A stretch of 64,000 nucleotides of DNA from Steromphala cineraria (taxonomy: Eukaryota > Mollusca > Gastropoda > Trochida > Trochidae). Positions 23,073 to 32,712 of this stretch are shown here, in pieces; the stretch's first letter is position 1, and every line of letters starts with the position of its first letter. Made by a program: the position numbers and the translations under genes. The DNA lies in NCBI GenBank assembly GCA_916613615.1, contig OU744732.1:61641227-61705226 (forward strand), written 5' to 3'. Below the pieces are notes generated by a model. It was given only the letters and a program-made list of their open reading frames with translations, was not told where the DNA came from and did no database searches.

Positions 23073-23275
23073 CATCCTGTCTCAGGGTACGAACGTTACG
23101 TTAACTCCACTAATCTGTACCCTGGGCTCAGAAGCTAGATTCGCTCGCGCGGCCCGATTTGGGATATAGCCAACGAAATCATTTTCTTGTTGAAATTTTA
23201 TCGAGAAGGTGGCGAGAAAATGATTTTATTGGCAATAGTGGAGTTAGCATAACGTTGGTACTCTGAGACAGGATG
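23073..23275. mobile_element. 203-bp MITE with 38-bp inverted ends
   Basis: Left end CATCCTGTCTCAGGGTAC, right end complementary (GGTACTCTGAGACAGGATG). Matching continues through TAACTCCACTA with a few differences. A second inner inverted pair (AATCATTTTCT/AGAAAATGATT) lies in the middle. The element is absent at the matching place in block B. Confidence 0.82.
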
Positions 23276-23329
23276 CTTCATCTCATCATTTAGTTCTTAT
23301 TGCTGTGTCCTAAGATTGTCTTGTCATGC

Positions 23330-23426
23330 TCTTCTTGTGGGGTTCTTCAGGGCTTGGCGTGTACTTTTATACAGCACTAAGTAACGTACTTCTGGAGATC
23401 GCAAGATGTTTAGAAGATGTCTTGTG
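23330..23426 (+). other. Candidate noncoding 5' exon A2 (donor at 23427)
   Basis: A second, diverged version of the A1 module: TTGCTGTGTCCTAAGATTG nearby, then CTGGAGATCGCAAGATGTTT and AGAAGATGTCTTGTG followed by GTAATT. The donor is weaker than that of A1. This supports local duplication of a 5' exon, but no transcript evidence is available. Confidence 0.28.
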
Positions 23427-23696
23427 GTAATTTATTGTAACAAAGGCGTATAAAGAAAAACATATCTTATTTGATATCAGCCCTCTCTACCCTCTGAAAG
23501 ATACTTTTCCTTAAAAACGATTCCAATGGAGTCTAGGAGAGCTCAATCATTTGGGTTTTTCATAACATAAAAAAAAATCATAGTCATGAGTTGAAATGTT
23601 CAGTGTAGTAATTAGGCAATATTTGTATTGATAACGCTACAAATGTTTAAACAATAATGCATTGTTTTAATAGATGGCTTTACCATGTTATTTTTT

Positions 23697-24075
23697 AGCT
23701 CATCAGGCCTGAAAGGCCAGATGGGCTTATGGCCGTCCGTCCGTCGTCCGTAAACTTTTGACACTTTCGACTTCTCCTCATAAACCATATACACTAGAGA
23801 ACTGAAATTGTGTGTACAGGTACCTTGGCATGTGGGGATTCTGATTTGTAACTTTGGTGACCCTGTGACCCCAATTTAGGGCCACAGGGGCCACGCCCTT
23901 AAAACTTATGTTCATCTTCTTCTCCAGAAGCAGAAGCCCAAGAGAGCTGAAATTTTATGTACAGGCACCTTGGTATATGGGGATTCTAATTTGTAACTTG
24001 TGTGACCCTGTGACCCCAATTAAGGGCCACAGGGGCCACGCCCTTAAAACCTATGTACGTCTTCTTCTCCAGAAC
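23697..24075. mobile_element. TIR/(GTCC)n element copy 2, left part
   Basis: It starts AGCTCATCAGGCCTGAAAGG, followed by CCGTCCGTCCGTCGTCCG and then tandem units as in copy 1. The element is interrupted at 24075 by the Gypsy LTR and resumes at 29181. The duplicated AGAAC marks the break. Confidence 0.85.
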
Positions 24076-24261
24076 TGTTACGTGAATCGCTATTGCAATA
24101 TAACATCAGTGTGTACATCAGAGTTACCTCCCCTGAACTATATGTGTACTACGTCATGTACTTATGAGTGAGTCGCCATTAAAGAAGTCGCCTGGATAAA
24201 CAACCTCTCTGTTGTTTTTATGAAGTATTATTTCAAGTGTGTTGACATACAACACGTAACA
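24076..24261 (+). repeat. Gypsy 5' LTR
   Basis: 186 bp, TGTTACG...CGTAACA, identical to the 3' LTR. The very short length is unusual for Gypsy but occurs in some mollusc and nematode families. It should contain the promoter and polyadenylation signal; no clear TATA box is visible. Confidence 0.95.
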
Positions 24262-24576
24262 TGGTGGCAGCGGCACACGAACTCTGTCTCTGATTGATTT
24301 ATCAGTGTTTTGGTATTGTTTATACCCTGCGCGACGAGAATTTGAACGAAAATCGTCTCAATTTCGCCGACCTCGTGCGTTCTATGTCTGGCGTGCTTGA
24401 CAACACGTGGTGTATGACATATTCTGATATGTGTGGTACCTATAAGTGACTAACTTTTGATGAATTGTTACACAAACATGTAACTGAGATACAGTGGGTA
24501 CTAAACCAAAGGAATATTGGCCTACTTCTCAGATTTGAATATTTGACATTTTTCATGTTGCTAATGATGTATAAAC

Positions 24577-27500
24577 ATGGCCGAAGGTGAGGACAATGCA
24601 CATGTTCCGGCTCGTAGGCCAGTGGCTGGCATCAAACCCCCGTCAAATCTAATAGTTGAGGGACATATCACTGAAAGTTGGAAAGCTTTTAAACGCAACT
24701 GGTCTAATTATGCCATTCTCATCAACCTAGCTGATTACGAGAGGGATTATCAAGTGGCTCTACTGCAAAACACATTAGGAGATCAAGCTTTAAAAATATA
24801 TAATGGGTTTAACTTTGACACTGAAGAAAATCAAAGGACAGTAGCACTAATCATTGCAAAGTTTGATGAATTTGCGATAGGAGAAATAAATGAGACATAC
24901 GAGAGATTTGTATTCAACAAACGTGTTCAAGGTGCAGAAGAATCATTTGAGACATTTCATGGTGCTATCCGCTCCCTCGCGAGAACGTGTAACTATTGTG
25001 ACAATTGTGTTGATTCCATTATCAGGGATAGATTGGTGCTAGGAATTCGTGAGACAAATACTCAGCAAACGTTACTGCGTGAACGTGGGTTGACACTTCA
25101 GCGATGCATTGACATATGCAAAGCAGCGGAAAATGCAGAGTCACATTCAAAAGTATTCCGTTCAGAATCTGTGAACAAGGTACATGCAGCTACTAACAAT
25201 GATGTTAGACATAGAGTGAAAACTAAAAAGAAAACTTTCAATAAACCTTTTGATAGTGCTAGGAAACTGAACGTTAAGGAATGTAAATTCTGTGGAAACC
25301 AGCATGTCATGTCTCGTGAGAAATGCCCTGCATGGGGGAAAACATGCTCACGCTGTAAAGAGAGAAATCACTATGCATCAAAGTGTCCAAACCGAAGGCA
25401 AAAGCAGGTAAACCAGATTTCTGAAGTATCCGACGATGATGAATTTGTTAACATTGTCAAAGCTTCTGATATTGACAAACCCGTCAAGTGTTCGATGGAC
25501 ATTGCCAAACAATGTGTCGTCTTCACTATAGATCCTGGTGCGTCTGTGAACATTATACCTAGCCATCTAGTCAGTGAGAAGTTGGATGAACTTAAACCTA
25601 CTTCAAAACATCTGTCCATGTGGAATGAAACCAAGGTAACTCCGTTGGGTACACTCAAACTTTATGTGAACAATCCTGCAAATGGTAAAGGGTATAACGT
25701 CCAATTTGTCGTAGTCAAGGACAACTTCATTCCAATCCTTGGAATTGAAACAGCAACACGAATGAAACTGGTCACGATACATGAAGAAAATATTGAGCGT
25801 GTTGCGAAGATTGATGTTCGTGAAGATTGTGCTGAAATCTTCAGTGATAAACTTGGTACCTTTGATGGTAAAGCTCACCTAACTGTTGATCCGTCTGTAA
25901 AGCCTGTGGTCATGCCGAACAGACGTATTCCAATCGCCTTGAGACCAAAGGTGAAAGATGAATTGTTCAGGCTTGAGCAATTGGGAGTCATCACTCCTGT
26001 GAGTGAACCCACTCCGTGGGTAAGTCAAATCACCATCACACAGAAGAGTTCGGGAGAACTCAGAATCTGCTTGGACCCTCCTGAGCTGAACAAGGCCCTT
26101 CAGAGAGAGCACTATACTCTACCAGTACTGGAAGATACCCTACACGAATTAGGGCAATCAACAGTGTTCACTAAGGCTGACCTGACATCAGGCTATCTGC
26201 ATGTTGAACTGGACAAGGAATCTAGCCTGTTGACGACATTCCAAACACCCTTTGGTAGATACCGATACAAGCGATTGCCGTTTGGACTCTCTGCATCCTC
26301 AGAAATATTTCAGAAGAAGCTGAACCAGCAGCTTGAAGGTCTTCCAGGAGTAGTGTGTATCGCAGATGATGTGGTCATACATGGTAAGAACAATGAATCT
26401 CATGATGCAAATCTAGACTTGTTTCTCACAAGGTGTAAGGAGAGGAACATTCAACTGAACAAGAAGAAATTTCAGAAAAGATTGTCTGAAATAACCTTCA
26501 TGGGACACCGCGTCACAAAGGATGGGTTACAATCTGATCCTGAAAAGGTGCGTGCTATTTGTGACATGTCGCCTCCATCAAACCTTGAGGAACTAAGAAG
26601 ATTCCTTGGCTTGAGCAATTATCTCTCGAAGTTCTTACCCAACCTTACAGAGGTTACTCAGCCCTTACGTAATCTCACTAAGAAAGATGTCCTGTGGACA
26701 TGGTCTTCGTCTCAACAAAAAGCATTTGATCAAGTGAAGAAATTGGCATCAGAAACTCCTCTTCTATCATTTTATGATCCTGGGAAAGAACTGACTCTGG
26801 AAAATGATGCGTGTGAGTATGGACTTGGTTCTGTCATGATGCAGGAAGGAAAACCTGTCGCATACGCTAGTCGTTCACTTACAGACTGTGAGCGCAATTA
26901 TGCGCAAATCGAGAAAGAAATGCTTGCGGCAACTTTTGCACTCGAGAAGTTTCACCACTTTACCTATGGTAGGAAGGTAACTGTCGTTACCGACCACAAG
27001 CCTCTTGTTGCTATATCGAAGAAGCCCCTATCAAGAGCTCCCAAACGACTCCAGTCTCTTCTACTCCGAACACAGAAGTACAACTATGATCTTGTATACA
27101 AGCCAGGAAAGGATATCCCCATGGCTGATACTCTGTCTAGGTCGCCTTTACCTGAAAAACCTGAATCTGAAGTTGTGCAAGTCAACAACATTTCTCATCT
27201 ACCTATCAATGATAAGCGTTGGAAGGAGATCCGGCAGGCAACACTAGCAGATTCGTCGATGACGTTACTCGGTAAGACTATAATGGAAGGATGGCCCACC
27301 CATAGAAGTCAGCTGTGCCCTGAGTTAACGCCTTACTTCAGTTACCGTGATGAGTTAACAGTACATGATGGTCTCATACTACGTGGTGAGAGACTTGTAG
27401 TTCCTAGGTCCTTGAGGAAAGGAATGATTGAGAAACTGCATGTTGGACATATGGGAATTAACTCATGCATTCGACGAGCCCGAAGTCTTGTGTTCTGGCC

Positions 27501-28575
27501 TGCAATGTCAAGTGACATTCGGCAATATGTAGAATCCTGTGAAACATGTGCATGTTACAGCGACAAGCAATCACCTGAACCACTGTTCATGCATGAAATT
27601 CCGAACTATCCATGGGAAAAGGTGGGAACTGATCTGTTCACATTCGAAAATCGTGAATACCTGATCACTGTGGACTTCTATAGCAACTTCTTTGAGGTTG
27701 ACTATTTGCACGAGACAACTTCTGCAAATGTTGTCACAAAGCTGAAACACCACTTTGCCCGCCATGGGATTCCAGAAACTGTGGTAAGCGATGGTGGACC
27801 TCAATTCACCAGCGACAAGTTCAAGAATTTCAGCAATCAGTGGGACTTTGTTCATCAGTTTTCCAGCCCAGGCAACAGCAAGGCAAATGGAGCTGCCGAG
27901 GCTGCAGTGAAGATTGCTAAACGGGTGATGAAAAAGTGCAGAGCGTCACATCAAGATCCATACATTGGACTTCTGAACGTACGTAATACGCCAACAGAGG
28001 GCCTGAAGTCGAGCCCTACTCAACGCCTGTTTGGTCGTCGCACTCGAACATTGATTCCTTCAACTCACAGTGTTCTTAAACCGTCTGAGGATGAGAAGGA
28101 ACAACTGGAAAATAAACGTCATGATGTCCTCGAACGTCATAACAGGAAGTACGCGGGTCACCCTCTCAAACCGCTACAACCTGGAGATACAGTCCGTCTT
28201 CAACCTATTCAAACAGGGAAGAAGGAGTGGACTGAAGCAACTGTTGAGCGTCAAATCAAAGCTAGAACCTACACTGTCAAGACACCTGCTGGAAGGACGC
28301 TACGTCGTAATCGTCAGCAACTACGTCTCGCTCATAAGTCTTGTACCAATGAGAATTCTATGACTGAACGTCCAGTCTCGACACCTGTAGTGGCAAGCTA
28401 CAAATCAACAGCAAAGGAAAGTACTCCTGTCAAGTCATCTGTCAAGTCATCCGTCAAGTCAACTGTGAAGACACCGGTCAAGTCACCTGTAAAGATACCT
28501 ACAGAACAGTCATCAGTTCAGCAAACATCAAGATCAGGCCGAAATATCAAACCTGTAAAGAAACTTGACCTGTAG
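24577..28575 (+). CDS. Gypsy Gag-Pol polyprotein (single ORF, 1332 aa)
   Basis: Domains in order: capsid-like Gag (1-230); two zinc knuckles (CKFCGNQHVMSREKC and CSRCKERNHYASKC, 236-270); aspartic protease with DPGAS (319-323) in place of the usual D-T/S-G-A; reverse transcriptase (about 440-640) with VFTKADLTSGY and an active-site box IADD (595-598) instead of Y-x-D-D; RNase H (about 735-830: ENDACEYGLG, TDHKPL); integrase with HHCC zinc-binding residues H955...C991 and catalytic D1019, D1072, E1108 (D-35-E spacing); then a basic tail with KSSVK/KSPVK repeats near the end. Gag and Pol share one frame with no frameshift or stop. The ATG at 24577 is 315 bp after the LTR. I see no chromodomain and no envelope gene. 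It produces the particle, protease, copying and integration functions of the element. Confidence 0.95.
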   Translation: MAEGEDNAHVPARRPVAGIKPPSNLIVEGHITESWKAFKRNWSNYAILINLADYERDYQVALLQNTLGDQALKIYNGFNFDTEENQRTVALIIAKFDEFAIGEINETYERFVFNKRVQGAEESFETFHGAIRSLARTCNYCDNCVDSIIRDRLVLGIRETNTQQTLLRERGLTLQRCIDICKAAENAESHSKVFRSESVNKVHAATNNDVRHRVKTKKKTFNKPFDSARKLNVKECKFCGNQHVMSREKCPAWGKTCSRCKERNHYASKCPNRRQKQVNQISEVSDDDEFVNIVKASDIDKPVKCSMDIAKQCVVFTIDPGASVNIIPSHLVSEKLDELKPTSKHLSMWNETKVTPLGTLKLYVNNPANGKGYNVQFVVVKDNFIPILGIETATRMKLVTIHEENIERVAKIDVREDCAEIFSDKLGTFDGKAHLTVDPSVKPVVMPNRRIPIALRPKVKDELFRLEQLGVITPVSEPTPWVSQITITQKSSGELRICLDPPELNKALQREHYTLPVLEDTLHELGQSTVFTKADLTSGYLHVELDKESSLLTTFQTPFGRYRYKRLPFGLSASSEIFQKKLNQQLEGLPGVVCIADDVVIHGKNNESHDANLDLFLTRCKERNIQLNKKKFQKRLSEITFMGHRVTKDGLQSDPEKVRAICDMSPPSNLEELRRFLGLSNYLSKFLPNLTEVTQPLRNLTKKDVLWTWSSSQQKAFDQVKKLASETPLLSFYDPGKELTLENDACEYGLGSVMMQEGKPVAYASRSLTDCERNYAQIEKEMLAATFALEKFHHFTYGRKVTVVTDHKPLVAISKKPLSRAPKRLQSLLLRTQKYNYDLVYKPGKDIPMADTLSRSPLPEKPESEVVQVNNISHLPINDKRWKEIRQATLADSSMTLLGKTIMEGWPTHRSQLCPELTPYFSYRDELTVHDGLILRGERLVVPRSLRKGMIEKLHVGHMGINSCIRRARSLVFWPAMSSDIRQYVESCETCACYSDKQSPEPLFMHEIPNYPWEKVGTDLFTFENREYLITVDFYSNFFEVDYLHETTSANVVTKLKHHFARHGIPETVVSDGGPQFTSDKFKNFSNQWDFVHQFSSPGNSKANGAAEAAVKIAKRVMKKCRASHQDPYIGLLNVRNTPTEGLKSSPTQRLFGRRTRTLIPSTHSVLKPSEDEKEQLENKRHDVLERHNRKYAGHPLKPLQPGDTVRLQPIQTGKKEWTEATVERQIKARTYTVKTPAGRTLRRNRQQLRLAHKSCTNENSMTERPVSTPVVASYKSTAKESTPVKSSVKSSVKSTVKTPVKSPVKIPTEQSSVQQTSRSGRNIKPVKKLDL

Positions 28576-28994
28576 TGTAATCACATGTCTATCCCAGTCC
28601 ATGACATGTAAGTGTGCAGTGTATAACATCACTCTGAAATGTGAAAACCCATTTCAATGTGGATTTGGAGAAGTGAAGTATGTTTAGTGTAAATGTGATG
28701 TGTAATACTCATGATAAGTTGGAGTGTGAAAACCCACTTCAGTCATCAGGATTTGTGAAATTCTTTGAGATCAAGATCCAGAGTAAAGAATCACATTGAC
28801 TTTAAATAACCATCTAAGGTTTGAAAATCATTAAATACTCTATAATTGATTTACTAGACTTCTGGTATATGATCTTGTATGTTTGACTTGTATTCATTTT
28901 GTAACCTACCATCTCTTATCTTTATTACCAATGTTCTCACTTTGAAATCTTCAAAGAGATAAGTAATTGTACAACTTCTCTTAAAGAAGGGGGA
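28576..28994 (+). other. Gypsy 3' untranslated region and polypurine tract
   Basis: Non-coding stretch between the stop and the right LTR, with a duplicated word GTGAAAACCCA(T/C)TTCA (28639 and 28727). It ends in the polypurine tract AAAGAAGGGGGA (28983-28994). Confidence 0.8.
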
Positions 28995-29180
28995 TGTTAC
29001 GTGAATCGCTATTGCAATATAACATCAGTGTGTACATCAGAGTTACCTCCCCTGAACTATATGTGTACTACGTCATGTACTTATGAGTGAGTCGCCATTA
29101 AAGAAGTCGCCTGGATAAACAACCTCTCTGTTGTTTTTATGAAGTATTATTTCAAGTGTGTTGACATACAACACGTAACA
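28995..29180 (+). repeat. Gypsy 3' LTR
   Basis: 186 bp, identical to 24076-24261, followed by the second copy of the AGAAC target duplication. Confidence 0.95.
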
Positions 29181-29806
29181 AGAACCAATGATTCTAGAGA
29201 GCTGATATTTTGTGTGCAGGTACCTTGGCATGTGGGGATTCTAATTTGTAATTTGTGTGACCCTGTGACCCCAATTTAGGGCCAAAGGGGCCACGCCCTT
29301 AAAATTCATTTTCATCTTCCTCTCCAGAAGCAGAAGCCCCAGAGAGCTGAAATTTTATGTACAGGTACCTTGGCATATGGGGATTCTAATTTGTAACTTG
29401 TGTGACCCTGTGACCCCAATTAAGGACCACAGGGGCCACGCCCTTAAAACCTATGTTCGTCTTCTTCTCCAGAACCAATGACTCTAGAGGGCTGATATTG
29501 TGTGTACAGGTACCTTGGCATGTGGGGATTCTGATTTATAACTTTGGTGACCCTGTGACCCCAATTTAGGGCCACAGGGGCCACGCCCTTAAAACTTATT
29601 TTCATCTTCTTCCCCAGAAGCAGAAGCCCAAGAGAGCTGAAATTTTTATCTTCTTCTCCAGAAGCAGAAGGCCTAGAAAGCTGATTTTTTTTTGTATAAA
29701 GTCCTTATCTAGTGAGGATTATAAATTGCCCCATGGCCCCTACACACCATATAGCAAAATCAAATGTAAAGCTTGATGAGCTACAGAGCCCATGGCTCTA
29801 TTTTTT
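29181..29806. mobile_element. TIR/(GTCC)n element copy 2, right part
   Basis: Continues the tandem units of 23697-24075 with the same internal words (CTCCAGAAGCAGAAGCCC, GACCCCAATT(T/A)AGGGCCA). It ends with GCTTGATGAGCTACAGAGCC near 29785. That terminus is the inverted counterpart of AGCTCATCAGGC at 23697. Confidence 0.85.
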
Positions 29807-29984
29807 CTTTTTGAATGAATGTCTGCATTTAAGGTTAAATTTTCAAATCTCATTTTGGTAAAAGTTTCGATATCAGGTATGTATAGACAGGATTTCCCCT
29901 ACCCTCGAATTTCGTTTAAGCAAAGTATTTACTTATCTTATCATTGTAGACCGACAGAGAGAAGATTTATAAGACATGCACTTG

Positions 29985-30096
29985 CCACTCAACCCTTTCT
30001 GTGACATGAGTCAGTCATGAGGTTATTCTCGGATTATGATTTTACCCTGAGCTACTCTGTGTATTGGTGGTTAGAACTTTCTGATGAAAAGTGTTG
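29985..30096 (+). other. Candidate noncoding 5' exon A3 (donor at 30097)
   Basis: Within block A, TATTGGTGGTTAGAACTTTC...AAAAGTGTTG precedes GTAAGTTGT, the same donor context as candidate exon A1 (GTAAGTTGT). It is the closest of the three candidates to the host gene, 2.5 kb upstream of the gene's ATG. Splicing into the exon holding the ATG would use the acceptor-like TTCACAG at 32606-32612. No direct support. Confidence 0.3.
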
Positions 30097-30329
30097 GTAA
30101 GTTGTAATCGTTGCTTATACTTTATTATAGTACAAATCAACTGGGGCTGTTTTGTATGAATGATTTAACATTTTATTCAAAATTGAGAATAGGGTATCAA
30201 TCTTAAGCGGCTACATTGAAATACTGAATCCATTAATTTTGTATCTTGGCGTTTTTAAAGCCAATGTCATTAACCACATACATATCATAACCTTTGAAAA
30301 AGTTCAAAGGTTCAAAGTGCATGTGCATG

Positions 30330-32444
30330 TGATCAAATCCTCATTTCTAGGGTGACGTTACGATATTAAACTGTTTAATTAATTTTAACCGCTTATTATT
30401 ATTATTTTTATTTATGCATATCAAGGTGTAAAGTTTATTTTGTAGGTGGGTTACATCAGGCAACTGTCACTGAATTGAATTAAAAGAATTCTGTAACTAA
30501 AAAATCGGTACACTACAGTTATTTAATACAAGTGAATAATATTGAGGTTACTTTTACTGAAGTGTAAACATGTTTCAACGTCAAGAACTGTACACGAATT
30601 AGTTTAATACAAGTGAATAATAACTATATGGTTTCAAATTGCACATTAATACACTAAACATAGTAAACATTTTGGAGTTCGCAGCAGAGAATTATAATTA
30701 TTACAAACTATGTTTCTACTTTCGTATTTATACATGTAGGTTTACTCTCATTTATTGTATGTTTAATTCATTTAATCATTGACCATTCATCATCACTATC
30801 ATTTTAAGCAAAATATAGTTATGTGATCAAAAGGTTTAGAATTTTCTCTTACGTATTAATTATCAACTATGAAACCTAGAATGTTTCACTTGTGTGCCCT
30901 TGAATTCAATTAATTCTGGATGTCTTAATGGTACTAGTATCCATGAAGCTGACATCTTCAGTACACTAATTGGTAGGATATACATTTATACTGGTTCATA
31001 GTTGTAAGTCAAGTATCCTTATGGAAATTCCATGTGACATTGATTGAAACATATTTTATTCATTTAGGAAAAGGATTGGGTACAAGTTATCCTACTTAGA
31101 TAAGCCATTTTCCAAATATTTACAGCACTTGATATTACATGACATACAGAGACCAAACAAATCAGCGAAACTTGACGACTCACTGAATATTATAAATAAC
31201 TTCATTTTACATGAACAGATTTGTTGATTGTTATCTAAATAAGTAAACTCTAAATATCTTTAAGTAACAATTAATTATGTTGATTCATTGATGAATATTT
31301 TAAATTTATATCTGTGAATAATGACATGAGTAACATTTCATGAATCCATTGTTTTGAGGATTGTAATTTATTTGATCAACGGAGTAAATTGTTGATAAGG
31401 TATCGTTTCCAAACATTTCAAAACCAGGCAGATATAAATAACCTACACATATAAAGGCCAGTAGTCCAACAGTAGTGGACAGAGGAGCGTGACCTGCAGG
31501 CCTTCCCCTGATTCTTAATTGAAATGAATCATCGCCTATCGCTGATTTCAAAAGAGAACTATAAATAAATCTTTAAATCCAAATTTATGTGTAAATGTGT
31601 GTGTGTTTGTGTGTAAATGTTCACTGAATATAAATTTTCTGATTCCTAAACGTTTTCGTAAACTTTCACTATTAATGCGAAATACTACATTCTTTTGGAG
31701 GTGTGCTCATCATCAAAATGTTGTAACCATTGATCTTTAATTACATGTTTTGCCTTTTCTAAAACAAATGACAAAAATAAGCATACACGGAAATAATAAG
31801 AAAATATTAACGTAACACCGAACAGCATACATCAGTGTCACGTGATTGCTGTTGGAGACGAGTTTCATTGTCCAACAACGGGATGTTAACTTTCCAACAC
31901 CATTATATGACCCGGAAAGCATGCTATGATAAGAAACTAATGTGTATTCTTTTAAAAAGCAATTGAAGAACCTGAAGTCATCCACTAATTAATTGTGGAA
32001 TAACTTATAATTCTTGATATACCTGTCCAGTCACCTACCATGTACATGTATATATTTGTACATCAATTTGTATAATCAATATTCCTATGTGGCACCGTTT
32101 GATTTTTGAGAAAAAAATGTTCCGTTTGTCTGTCTTACACTAATCATCATGACAAAACGGGCATGCCCCAAATGCTGAAGCTGTTAACTTGTTCATTAAT
32201 AATTGAACCTGTGATTAGATTGGGCTAATACTGGAGTTTGACAGTTGAGAATTGACAATTGAACCTGTGTTTAGCATAGCTTGAATAATTTAAATTCACA
32301 ACCCGACTTAACATAGAGTAGTGTCTGACATCGCTACATTCACTCTAAAGCTGTGTTCTGGATGGTCCAAATATGCTGAAGCTGCATAAGCTGAGTAATC
32401 TTTGAAGCCAGAAAAACTCAGGAATAAGAATATCTCACATAAAA
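30330..32444. other. Intergenic stretch with no recognisable feature
   Basis: AT-rich, stops in all frames, no repeat of clear structure. Short reading frames here (31306-31551, 31737-31985 on the minus strand) have no recognisable domain, so I do not call them. A loose match to the 61-bp unit described next is seen near 32240-32290. Confidence 0.6.
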
Positions 32445-32575
32445 CATGACAATTTACAACTGAGTCCATGTTTATCATAGCCGCAAAAGTTTAAGCTGCA
32501 TCAAACATGACAATTGATAACTGAGTCTATGTTTATTGTAGCCGCGAAAGTTTAAGCTGCATCAAACATGACAAT
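32445..32575. repeat. 61-bp tandem repeat just upstream of the host gene ATG
   Basis: Units start at 32445, 32506 and 32567 with CATGACAAT, exactly 61 bp apart. They contain AACTGAGTC(C/T)ATGTTTAT and GCCGC(A/G)AAAGTTTAAGCTGCA. The array ends 41 bp before the start codon at 32616, so it may sit in the promoter, the 5' untranslated region or the first intron. Confidence 0.85.
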
Positions 32576-32615
32576 GGATGATTGTACAGTTTTATGAAAT
32601 ATTACTTCACAGAAC

Positions 32616-32712
32616 ATGGCGGACCCCATGAACGTGACAGGACTAGGCGGTGGACGTGTGGAGACAGCCAATGTAGCAGGAGTTGTACACGGGGGGATGG
32701 GCAACACATATG
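32616..32712 (+). CDS. Host gene coding exon 1
   Basis: ATG in a good context (AACATGG), encoding MADPMNVTGLGGGRVETANV and 12 more residues, then donor GTAAGT at 32713. An acceptor-like TTCACAG at 32606-32612 suggests this exon may be preceded by a noncoding exon. The ATGGCGGAC start overlaps a YY1-like ATGGCGG word. Confidence 0.75.

Larger units (their letters stand above)
24076..29180 (+). mobile_element. Ty3/Gypsy LTR retrotransposon, structurally intact
   Basis: The 5105-bp element is bounded by 186-bp LTRs (24076-24261 and 28995-29180) that I find identical base by base. It is flanked by a 5-bp target duplication, AGAAC (24071-24075 and 29181-29185). LTRs begin TGTTACG and end CGTAACA. 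The sequence after the left LTR (TGGTGGCAGCGG, 24262) is in the primer-binding-site position. A polypurine tract, AAAGAAGGGGGA, precedes the right LTR. One long open frame encodes fused Gag-Pol. Identical LTRs and an open frame mean a recent insertion that may still be competent; activity is not demonstrated. Confidence 0.95.
15165..30320. repeat. Segmental duplication, left copy (block A)
   Basis: Ordered, same-orientation matches to block B: 15165-15410 with 47850-48070; 15395-15910 with 48687-49240; 22120-22560 with 49525-49990; 22600-23045 with 51825-52310; 23500-23695 with 52610-52810; 29810-29930 with 52810-52935; 29935-30035 with 60660-60760; 30260-30320 with 61135-61195. Gaps between matches are mostly mobile elements in one copy only. 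Similarity may start at about 15107 or earlier, where the DIRS insertion obscures it. The A segment 15920-22115 has no clear counterpart and holds the LINE plus unplaced AT-rich sequence (15920-17100). Confidence 0.88.
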
